A stretch of 64,000 nt of DNA from Candidatus Ozemibacter sibiricus (GTDB taxonomy: Bacteria; Muiribacteriota; Ozemobacteria; Ozemobacterales; Ozemobacteraceae), in assembly GCA_003327425.1 (NCBI GenBank), contig QOQW01000001.1, positions 186,001-250,000 of the forward strand, written 5' to 3'. Below, piece after piece: positions 19,003 to 27,005 of the stretch. The position numbers were made by a program, and so were the translations under genes. The notes under the pieces were generated by a model. The model made no database searches. It was not told the DNA's origin and was given only the letters and a program-made list of their open reading frames with translations. Position 1 is the first letter of the stretch. Each line of letters opens with the position of its first letter.

Positions 19003-22000
19003 AAGATCATGCCTGGGTGGAGAACCTGCGCCGCGAACGGTTGCAGCATTCTTCTCGCAATCCGGGGCTGGCGGCTCTGATGTCGTTCTTCGTGATGGGT
19101 CTGGGGCAGATCTATGCCGGGCACATCGACAAAGGGATCATCCTGTTGTGCGGCCAGATCGGGGGCTTGCTGGCAGGCTACAGCATCTATGCCCAGGGCA
19201 TGGTCTACGAAGCCATCACCGATCTGGGCGGGGTCTACCTGGTGATTCCCGTCTCGTATGCCCTGTCGGTGGTCCTGATCCTGGTCTGGATCTACAACAT
19301 CAAGGATGCCTACTACCTGTCGCTGTTCTCCGAATTCCGCGATTGGTTCGAGATCGAGCGGGTCCTCGTCCCCTACTTGAAAGGGACGCAGATCAAGATG
19401 CTGACGCACCACTCCGGCTCGACCGGGGAACCGGCCGAGGCGGCGCGGGGGCCTGGCAGCGGTGAGGGGGCTCCCATGCCGCCGGAAGGAGAGCCGATCG
19501 CGACGGCGGCCGCCACCGGGACAGCCCGCGCCCACCTCGAGGGGGAAGCGACTCCGCGCTCGGCTGCGCCGGCGCCGGAGCCCGAGATCATCGATGTGAC
19601 GGCCACCGTCAAACCGTCGGCCGCCGGAGCCGAGACCGAGCGGGGCGCGCGGCGGCGGCCTCGCCGGCCTTCGCGGGCCAGCCCGGTCCTGGTCGAACCG
19701 GCCGGCGCTGGGTCCAGGAGATTGGTGCTGGCCGTCGGGACCCTGGTGGTCCTGCTGGGAATCTGGGTGTCGAACCTGGCGTATCGCTCCCAGAAAACCC
19801 TCGAGCCTCGACCCACGCTCTTTTCCTTGAGCGGTGACCTGCGGGGCGGACCTGCCGCGACGAGCGGGCGCGGGCTGGCCTCGGCGAGCCTGGCGGCCGT
19901 GGCGTCACCGGTGGCCACGCCCTCCTCGCTGCCGGCGGTCCGGGGGGGCCACGCTGAGGGGTCTCGTTCGGCCTCCCCCATGGCGGCTGGCGCGGCAGGG
20001 GTCGGGGGGGGCGACGCGTGGGCGTCCGCCATCCAGGAAGGTCTGGCCCTGCTGGATCGGGGGGAAACCGCTTCCGGGATCGCCATCCTCGAGGCCACCT
20101 TGCCCAATACGGGCCGCTCCCATCCCGAGGCCTGGCAAGCTCTGGCCAAGGTCTATTTCGACCAGGATCAGACCTCGGCCTACGAAGATTGTCTGCAGCG
20201 ATATCTGGGCCAGTTTCCGGAAGACACCGAGGCCTGGGTGAACCTCGCCAAAGTTCAGAGCGATCGCCAGTCGTTCGTCACCGCCTCGCGCTCCCTTCTC
20301 AAAGCCCTCAACCAGGCGCCTTCGCATCAGCGGGCCAATTTCCTGATGGGCAGCATCTACCGCGAACTGGGCCTCGCCGAAGAGGCCGTGCCGTATCTGA
20401 GCAAGGCCCTGCTCGATGATCCTCTCAACACCGAATACAACCGCGAACTGGCCGCTGTCTACCTCGAATTGCGCGACCTCAAGGCCGCTCGCCGGCATCT
20501 CGATCGGGTGGTCAACGTGGCGGTGTCCACCGGCATCCGGGATGAGGAAGCCGAACGCCTGGTGGCCGAACTCGAACGCCTGGAGCGGCTCGCATCGCCG
20601 GTGAGCCTGGCCGGCTCCGGTCTGCCGGCGGTGGTCTCGCCCCTCCCCTCGCCGGCGGCCTCCCCCCAGGGTGGGAACTCTCCTGCCACGGCCATCATCG
20701 ATGCTTCTCTTTCGGCGATAGCCGCCAATCCGGAAGCTGGACGGACGACGGCCGGCCCCGCCGCTCCGGTAGCAGGCGAAGGCCCCGCTCCGGCCGACGA
20801 CCTGCCGATGTCGGGCGGAGCCGTTCTGTACGAAGCTCCCGATTGGTCGCCCAAGCGGCGTGGCACCACGACCCTGGCTTGTATTCCTCCGGCCGTGGGC
20901 AGTCGGCCTCTGCTCGATGCGGTGATTGGCGAGATCCTGCCTGCCGAGTCGGCCAGGGCCGGGCTGTCCTCCGAGGGGGCAGTCGGCTCTCAGGCGGCGG
21001 CCGCGCTTGCTCGCTCGCCGGCGGCCACCCGGCCTGCCCCCGCTTCGGCGCCCATGAATGCCCGATCGGGCGCTTCCGCCCGCCCGCTGGCCAGTCCCTC
21101 GGCCGCGCTGAGCGGGGGCCCCTCGGGGAAGATGGCCGAGGAGATGGCCAAGGCCGGGCTGAGCCCCCTCGAGCTTCTCCCGACGCCAGCTTCTGGTCAG
21201 GCCTCGGCGGTGGTCGGCGTGAGCGCTTCCCCCGCGCGATCGGTGACCGTCTCCTCGCCGCCGGTGGTCCTTGGGGCCGCGCCCAGTCAGATCGCTTCGC
21301 CGTCGGTCACCGGCAAGGCCCTGGCTGGCCTCCCTGCCACGATGTCGCGCGCGGTTTCCGCGCCTGCTCGGCCTGGCCCCCTGCCGGCCGAGTCATCCGC
21401 CCCGGCTTCGGGGCCCACGCTTGCTCCCCTGCCTCCGACCCTCGATCCCGCCATGGGCCTGGCCGAGGATCTGGCCGACGCCGAGGCCATCGACGATCCG
21501 GCGCTCGCATCCGCCAAGGAGGCGGCTGCTCGCTTGGGCGGGGCGCGGGTTCTGGCTTCCACCGCGGCTCGCCCGCCGGTCCGACCGGTGGCGCCGGTCG
21601 CGCCCGATCGGCAATTGAAGGGGCTCTGGACGCAGGGGTTCGATCGGTATCTGGCTGGCAAATGGGAAGAGGCGTTGCCTTTTTTCCTGGAATATCTCCA
21701 GAAAAAGCCGGATCCCCGGGTCTATGACATGGTCGGGGTGATCTTCGAGAAAGTCGGTCTCGAGCAGGATGCCTTCGAGGCCACCTTGCAGTCCTACCGG
21801 CTCGGGCATCAGGATGCCCAGACCCTGGTCCGCCTGGGGCTGCTGGCCGAGAAAACCGGGAAATTCGCCCAAGGGGCGACCTTCCTGGACCAGGCTCTGG
21901 CCAAGCTTCCCCACCGGGTCGATCTGGCCTTTTCCCTGGCGCGCTGCCATCGGCAAGCCGGACAAGCCTCGGCCGCCCGGGCGGTCCTCGAGAAGATCGC

Positions 22001-22082
22001 GGCCGATCCGCATCAATCCTACGCGGTGAAACGGCGGATCGAGGCCGAGCTGGCCTTGCTCGGGCCCGGGAGCAGGCGCTGA
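18990..22082 (+). CDS. TM2-like/TPR membrane protein with long Ala/Pro-rich linkers
   Basis: N-terminus RNPGLAALMSFFVMGLGQIYAGHIDKGIILL (TM2-type), central TM LVLAVGTLVVLLGIWV, TPR-like blocks, low-complexity linkers. Confidence 0.75.
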   Translation: MAGMKDHAWVENLRRERLQHSSRNPGLAALMSFFVMGLGQIYAGHIDKGIILLCGQIGGLLAGYSIYAQGMVYEAITDLGGVYLVIPVSYALSVVLILVWIYNIKDAYYLSLFSEFRDWFEIERVLVPYLKGTQIKMLTHHSGSTGEPAEAARGPGSGEGAPMPPEGEPIATAAATGTARAHLEGEATPRSAAPAPEPEIIDVTATVKPSAAGAETERGARRRPRRPSRASPVLVEPAGAGSRRLVLAVGTLVVLLGIWVSNLAYRSQKTLEPRPTLFSLSGDLRGGPAATSGRGLASASLAAVASPVATPSSLPAVRGGHAEGSRSASPMAAGAAGVGGGDAWASAIQEGLALLDRGETASGIAILEATLPNTGRSHPEAWQALAKVYFDQDQTSAYEDCLQRYLGQFPEDTEAWVNLAKVQSDRQSFVTASRSLLKALNQAPSHQRANFLMGSIYRELGLAEEAVPYLSKALLDDPLNTEYNRELAAVYLELRDLKAARRHLDRVVNVAVSTGIRDEEAERLVAELERLERLASPVSLAGSGLPAVVSPLPSPAASPQGGNSPATAIIDASLSAIAANPEAGRTTAGPAAPVAGEGPAPADDLPMSGGAVLYEAPDWSPKRRGTTTLACIPPAVGSRPLLDAVIGEILPAESARAGLSSEGAVGSQAAAALARSPAATRPAPASAPMNARSGASARPLASPSAALSGGPSGKMAEEMAKAGLSPLELLPTPASGQASAVVGVSASPARSVTVSSPPVVLGAAPSQIASPSVTGKALAGLPATMSRAVSAPARPGPLPAESSAPASGPTLAPLPPTLDPAMGLAEDLADAEAIDDPALASAKEAAARLGGARVLASTAARPPVRPVAPVAPDRQLKGLWTQGFDRYLAGKWEEALPFFLEYLQKKPDPRVYDMVGVIFEKVGLEQDAFEATLQSYRLGHQDAQTLVRLGLLAEKTGKFAQGATFLDQALAKLPHRVDLAFSLARCHRQAGQASAARAVLEKIAADPHQSYAVKRRIEAELALLGPGSRR

Positions 22083-22089
22083 GAGGCGC

Positions 22090-23142
22090 GTGGAATCAGG
22101 ATGCCATGACCGTATGATGGATTCGCTGAAATCGAACATCTCTTCCGGCCTCTTCGCGCTGAAATCGGAGATGGGGGCCCTGGTCGAACTGATGGAGAAC
22201 TGGATCCTCACCCTGAAAGGGGAAGAGGAACGCCGGCTCCGCATCCAGGGGCTCAATACGATTCTGTCACGATCAGGGGCGGCCCTGCCGCCGGCCGATC
22301 GGGCCGCCTGCCGCGAGCACCTGGAGGCCTTGCTGAGCCAGTCGGAATTGATGATGTTCAGTTCGGTGGCCTATCGGGAGAAGCTGCAGGCTCTCTTCAA
22401 GAGCCAGATCGACAAGGTCAACGGCCGTCTCGATCAGATGTTCGCCCAGGTGGGCAAGCTCCTCGAGCAGTTGGAGAGCCCCTTGGCGAGCGGTGATCCG
22501 GCCGGCGGGATCATCATCGCCCAGGAAGAAGAGCGGAAGCGGATCTCGCGGGAGATCCACGACGGGCCGGCCCAGACCCTGGCCGCCCTGACCATGCGGG
22601 TCGACTACTGTCTCGAACTCATCAACCAGCCCGAACAACTCAAGCAGGAGCTGGGTGAGCTGAAGAATTCGATCATTCGCAGCCTCAAAGACATCCGACG
22701 GTTCATCTTCGACCTGCGTCCCATGGCGATCGATGATCTGGGGCTCATTCCCACGCTCGAACAGTTCATCAGCGGCTGCAAAAGCCGCACCAACGCTTCC
22801 ATCCATCTGACCATCGAGGGGGCGCGGTCGTCCCTTCCCCCCGAACGGGAACTCGCCGTGTTCCGGGTCATCCAGGAGGCGGTCAACAATGCGATCCGGC
22901 ATGCCGAGGCGCGGTCGATCCAGATCCATCTGGCCTTCGAAGAAGAGCCTCGCTCCCTGGTCGGGGTCGTGAAGGACGACGGCCAGGGATTCAACGTCCC
23001 CGACCTTCGCAAGGTCTACGCCAGCCTCAAGCGCCTCGGCCTGGTCAGCATGGAAGAGCGGATCCGCCTGGCTGGCGGCACGTTCGACCTCGTCTCGACC
23101 CCAGGCGGAGGGACGGTGGTCTCCTTCCGGATTCCACGGTGA
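22090..23142 (+). CDS. Sensor histidine kinase, NarL/DegS type (HisKA_3 + HATPase)
   Basis: EEERKRISREIHDGPAQTLAALTMRVDYCLELI and IQEAVNNAIRHAEARSIQIHL...VVKDDGQGF. GTG start 22090 or ATG 22114. Confidence 0.9.
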   Translation: MESGCHDRMMDSLKSNISSGLFALKSEMGALVELMENWILTLKGEEERRLRIQGLNTILSRSGAALPPADRAACREHLEALLSQSELMMFSSVAYREKLQALFKSQIDKVNGRLDQMFAQVGKLLEQLESPLASGDPAGGIIIAQEEERKRISREIHDGPAQTLAALTMRVDYCLELINQPEQLKQELGELKNSIIRSLKDIRRFIFDLRPMAIDDLGLIPTLEQFISGCKSRTNASIHLTIEGARSSLPPERELAVFRVIQEAVNNAIRHAEARSIQIHLAFEEEPRSLVGVVKDDGQGFNVPDLRKVYASLKRLGLVSMEERIRLAGGTFDLVSTPGGGTVVSFRIPR

Positions 23143-25442
23143 TCGGGCTGCCGCCGCGGGGCCTCCAGAACGCCCTCATCTTCTATTTCACCTGCATCAT
23201 TGTGGTGACCAGCGGGTTCTTCGGCGTGGTCACCCTGTCGCGCGAGAATGTCGCCTTCTTCCAGGAATCCTTCCACAAATCGGTCTTCCTGGGGCGGACC
23301 CTGGTCGAACCGGCCCGCCGGTTCCTCACGGTCGGGGATCCCGAAGATCTGCGGCGGGTCTGGGAGCATCGCCTGGGCGGACTGTTGCAGGTCCGCGCCA
23401 CCGTCTTCGACGCCCATTGGGCGCCGCGCTGGGGCGATCCTCCTCGTCGTCCCGAAGGGCCGCTGCCCGATCTCGCCACGTTGCGGGAAATGACCATCCT
23501 GCCCGGCGAGACCGGGAAAAGCTCGCGCGAGCTGATCTTCCCCATCGCCTCGGGCGGGCAGGTCATCGGGGCGGTCGGCATCGGAGTCCCCGAAATCTAT
23601 CCGTTCCTCCGGAATGAATCGTTGGTGCCGGTCTTCTTCTCGATGTCGGTCAACATTTTGCTGGGCGTCGGACTCGCCATCTTCGTCGCCCAGATCATCT
23701 TGCGCCCGCTGCAGGACCTGTTGGATGGCCTCGAGGCCGTCAAACGAGGGGATTTCTCGCAGCGCCTGGCCATCACCGGGACCGGCGAACTGGCCCAGCT
23801 CGGCGAGATCTTCAATCTGATGGTCACCTCCCTCCAGGAAAAAACGCGGGAAGCGCTCGAGCGGACCCGGGTGCTCGACGAGAAGGTGCAGGAGTTGTGG
23901 GAGATCTATGGCTTGACCAAGGAAATGGGGTTCTCCCTCCACCTCCGTCAGATCCTCGAGCGATTCCTCGAGAAGGCCCAGACGCTGTCGTTTTCGTCCT
24001 ACGGGCAGATCCTGCTGTACCATCCGGCCTCGCAGACCCTGGAAGCGCAGGTCGAGACTCCGGTTTTCCCCTGCATTTCGCGAGAAGAATACAACGGGCT
24101 GCTCGAGAAATGCCTGCAACGGACCGAACCCATCGAAGCCACCACGCGCAACCATACCTTCCTGCTGCTGCCGTTGGTGTCTGGACGGCTGGTCCAGGGG
24201 ATCCTCTTCCTCGGCAAGCAAGGGCAGCAGAAATACTCCGAGGGCATTCGACGTTTCCTCGAGACCATCGCCCCGCTGGGTGGGTCGTTGATAGAAAATG
24301 CGCGATTGTACAATCATGTGGTGGAGATGAAGGATTACGTTCGCCACGTGCTCGAAAGCGTCGATTCGGGCGTGGCCACGCTGGATCAGGACCGGCGGCT
24401 GGTGACCAGCAACTCCTCGTTCCGCCAGCTGCTCGGGCTGGCCGACGCCCCGCTCGATGGTCGGCCCCTGGCCGAAGTGCTGCATCAGATCGGGGACCCC
24501 GCTTTCAGCGAGCGGCTGAGCCGAGCGGTGTCCGGCGCCGCGTCGGAAGAGGCCGTCGTGACTGGCGAGCTGCGGGCTCCCGGGCGGTTCGCCTTGCATC
24601 GTCCCGGATGCGAGCCCCAGGTCATCCAGGTGCGGGTGCATCCGCTGCGGGCCGGGGAAAAGGTCATCGGGCAGGTGCTGGTGCTCGACGACTTGACCCG
24701 CCTGGAGCAGATCGAACGCCGCATGCAGGAGTCGGAGAAATGGGCGGTGCTTGGACGTCTGGCCGCCTCCGTGGCTCATGAGATCCGCAATCCCCTGGTG
24801 GCGATCCGGGGTCTGGCCGAATTCCTCGGCGAAGAGCTGCCAGCCGAGCAAGCCGGGCATGTCCGGGTGATCGTCGGGGAGGTCGATCGGTTGAACAAAG
24901 TGGTGGAGCAGTTGCTGAACCTCGCTCGGCCCGAGACCACCCACCTGCGCCGGGTCCTCCTGCGGGATCTGCTGAACGAGTTGCTGCTTCTGATCCGGCA
25001 CGAAGCCGCCCGTCACCAGGTCGAGATCCGCTCGGAGTGGTTGCCCGAGTCCGTGTATGTTAATATAGACCCCGAGAAGATGAAGCAGGCTTTTCTGAAT
25101 GTCACGTTGAATGCCCTGCAAGCCATGGAACGTGGGGGAGTTCTCACCATTCGCATGAAGATGGCGCGAAGCGCCGGACTGCCGCTCCTGCCGACCGCCG
25201 CCGAGACCGTCGTGGTCGAGTTCGAGGACAATGGCGCGGGCATCCCTCCTGAGCATCTCGATCAGGTCTTCGAGCCTTTCTTCACCACTCGCCCCCACGG
25301 CACGGGACTCGGCCTGGCCATCACCCGCAAGATCCTCGATCTGCACCAGGGCCGCGTGACGATCGACTCGGCCCCCGGCCAGGGAACCCGCGTCCGTTTG
25401 GCGCTTCCCGTCGATTCTGTTGCGGGCCATCACGAGGGTTGA
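23139..25442 (+). CDS. Membrane sensor histidine kinase (HAMP, GAF/PAS, HisKA, HATPase), NtrB-like
   Basis: TM segments, HAMP-like region, PAS-like VLESVDSGVATLDQDRRLVTSN, H-box LAASVAHEIRNPLVAIRGLAEFLGEE, FEDNGAGIPPEHLDQVFEPFFTTRPHGTGLGLAI. Confidence 0.93.
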   Translation: MIGLPPRGLQNALIFYFTCIIVVTSGFFGVVTLSRENVAFFQESFHKSVFLGRTLVEPARRFLTVGDPEDLRRVWEHRLGGLLQVRATVFDAHWAPRWGDPPRRPEGPLPDLATLREMTILPGETGKSSRELIFPIASGGQVIGAVGIGVPEIYPFLRNESLVPVFFSMSVNILLGVGLAIFVAQIILRPLQDLLDGLEAVKRGDFSQRLAITGTGELAQLGEIFNLMVTSLQEKTREALERTRVLDEKVQELWEIYGLTKEMGFSLHLRQILERFLEKAQTLSFSSYGQILLYHPASQTLEAQVETPVFPCISREEYNGLLEKCLQRTEPIEATTRNHTFLLLPLVSGRLVQGILFLGKQGQQKYSEGIRRFLETIAPLGGSLIENARLYNHVVEMKDYVRHVLESVDSGVATLDQDRRLVTSNSSFRQLLGLADAPLDGRPLAEVLHQIGDPAFSERLSRAVSGAASEEAVVTGELRAPGRFALHRPGCEPQVIQVRVHPLRAGEKVIGQVLVLDDLTRLEQIERRMQESEKWAVLGRLAASVAHEIRNPLVAIRGLAEFLGEELPAEQAGHVRVIVGEVDRLNKVVEQLLNLARPETTHLRRVLLRDLLNELLLLIRHEAARHQVEIRSEWLPESVYVNIDPEKMKQAFLNVTLNALQAMERGGVLTIRMKMARSAGLPLLPTAAETVVVEFEDNGAGIPPEHLDQVFEPFFTTRPHGTGLGLAITRKILDLHQGRVTIDSAPGQGTRVRLALPVDSVAGHHEG

Positions 25443-25444
25443 GC

Positions 25445-26938
25445 ATGGCTATCGCGGCCCGCCGGGAATCCGCCAGTCGGCCTCCGGCCATTCTTTTGGT
25501 CGATGACGAAGAGACCGTCCTCTATACCCTCGAGATCGTGCTGCGCCGGGAAGGGTATGTCACCGAGCGAGCCAGATCGGCCCGGGAAGCCCTCGACAAG
25601 GTGGCCGCCACGCCCTTCGATCTGATCATCTCCGACGTCAACATGCCCGGCGAGTCGGGGCTCGATCTGCTGGATGCCATTCGCAAACGCGATGACCAGG
25701 CGCTCGTCATCCTGATCACGGCGTATGGCTCCGAAACCATCGCCGTCGACGCCATGAAGCGGGGCGCCTACGATTACCTGCCCAAGCCGTTCGCCAATGA
25801 TGACCTGAAGATCACGGTGCGGCGCGCCCTCGAGAAGGTCGCCCTGCGCCGGGAGAACCTGCTGCTGCGCCAGCAGCTGCACGAGCGGCAGGGGCTGCAC
25901 GCTCTGATCGGCTCGCACGAAGGCATGCGTCGGGTCTACGATCTCATCGAGCGGGTGGCGCCCAGCGATGTGACCGTGCTGATCACCGGGGAATCCGGCA
26001 CCGGCAAGGAGCTGGTGGCCCAGGCCATCCATGCCCTCAGCGCCCGCAAGGATGGGGCCTTCATCCGGGTCAACTGCGCCGCGCTCCCCGAAACCCTCAT
26101 CGAAAGCGAGCTGTTCGGGTATGAACGGGGAGCGTTCAGCGGCGCGCTGAATCGGCGGCTGGGCAAGTTCGAGCTGGCCGATCGCGGCACCATCTTCCTC
26201 GACGAGATTGGCGACATGTCTCTGGCCACCCAGACCAAGATCCTGCGCATCCTCCAGGAGAAGGAATTCGAGCGACTGGGCGGCCAGCACGTCATCAAGG
26301 TCGACACCCGGGTCCTGGCGGCTACCAATCGCGATCTGACCAAGGCCATCCGGGAAGGGGCCTTCCGAGAGGATTTGTACTATCGCCTCAATGTTGTCAA
26401 CATCCAACTGCCGCCGCTGCGCGACCGCCTCTCCGACCTGCCGGCCCTGGTCGACCATTTTTCGCGGCGCTTCGCCGAGAAGCTGGGGCGACCGCCCCGC
26501 ACCTTCTCCGAAGCCTTCATGGCCCGGTTGATGCGCCATCCCTGGCCGGGCAATGTCCGGGAACTGCAGAATCTCATCGAACGGGTCATCGTCCTGGATG
26601 ACGAATCGGTCCTGCCTCTCGATCCGCGGGGCCATGCCACCCCTGCGCCGGCGGCGCCTGCCTCGGCCGCCGACACCGATCCGCTGCTGGCCCTACCGTA
26701 CAAAGAAGCCAAGGAAGCCTTGCTGCGCGGGTTTGAGCGGAAGTATTTCGAGCATCTGCTGACCCGGGCGCGCGGCAACATCTCCAAGGTCGCCCGGCTG
26801 GCCGGCATGCATCGCAAGAATCTGTACCTGAAGTTGAAAGATCTCGACCTGATCAAACGGGACGACGACGAAGACTCCGAAGGGGATTCCTCTTCGCCCC
26901 AGCCTTCCTCGGGCTCGCAGCCCCCCCGCTCCGATTGA
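25445..26938 (+). CDS. Sigma-54-dependent NtrC-family response regulator
   Basis: Receiver (LLVDDEETVLYTLE...ISDVNMPGESGLDLL...VILITAYGSE), AAA+ (GESGTGKELVAQAIH...GAFSGA...GTIFLDEIGDM), C-terminal HTH. TTG 25439 alternative. Confidence 0.95.
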   Translation: MAIAARRESASRPPAILLVDDEETVLYTLEIVLRREGYVTERARSAREALDKVAATPFDLIISDVNMPGESGLDLLDAIRKRDDQALVILITAYGSETIAVDAMKRGAYDYLPKPFANDDLKITVRRALEKVALRRENLLLRQQLHERQGLHALIGSHEGMRRVYDLIERVAPSDVTVLITGESGTGKELVAQAIHALSARKDGAFIRVNCAALPETLIESELFGYERGAFSGALNRRLGKFELADRGTIFLDEIGDMSLATQTKILRILQEKEFERLGGQHVIKVDTRVLAATNRDLTKAIREGAFREDLYYRLNVVNIQLPPLRDRLSDLPALVDHFSRRFAEKLGRPPRTFSEAFMARLMRHPWPGNVRELQNLIERVIVLDDESVLPLDPRGHATPAPAAPASAADTDPLLALPYKEAKEALLRGFERKYFEHLLTRARGNISKVARLAGMHRKNLYLKLKDLDLIKRDDDEDSEGDSSSPQPSSGSQPPRSD

Positions 26939-27005
26939 TTCTTCCCAGGGACATGATCGGATCGGGCCGAGAAACACCGAGCGAGTCGCCGGCCGGCATC
27001 GTATC

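Noticed and set aside
23016-25433. 805-aa minus-strand ORF antisense to the histidine kinase
   Set aside because: The plus strand encodes unambiguous kinase motifs; long antisense ORFs are expected in high-GC coding DNA where stop-complement codons are rare. The translation has no recognisable domain.
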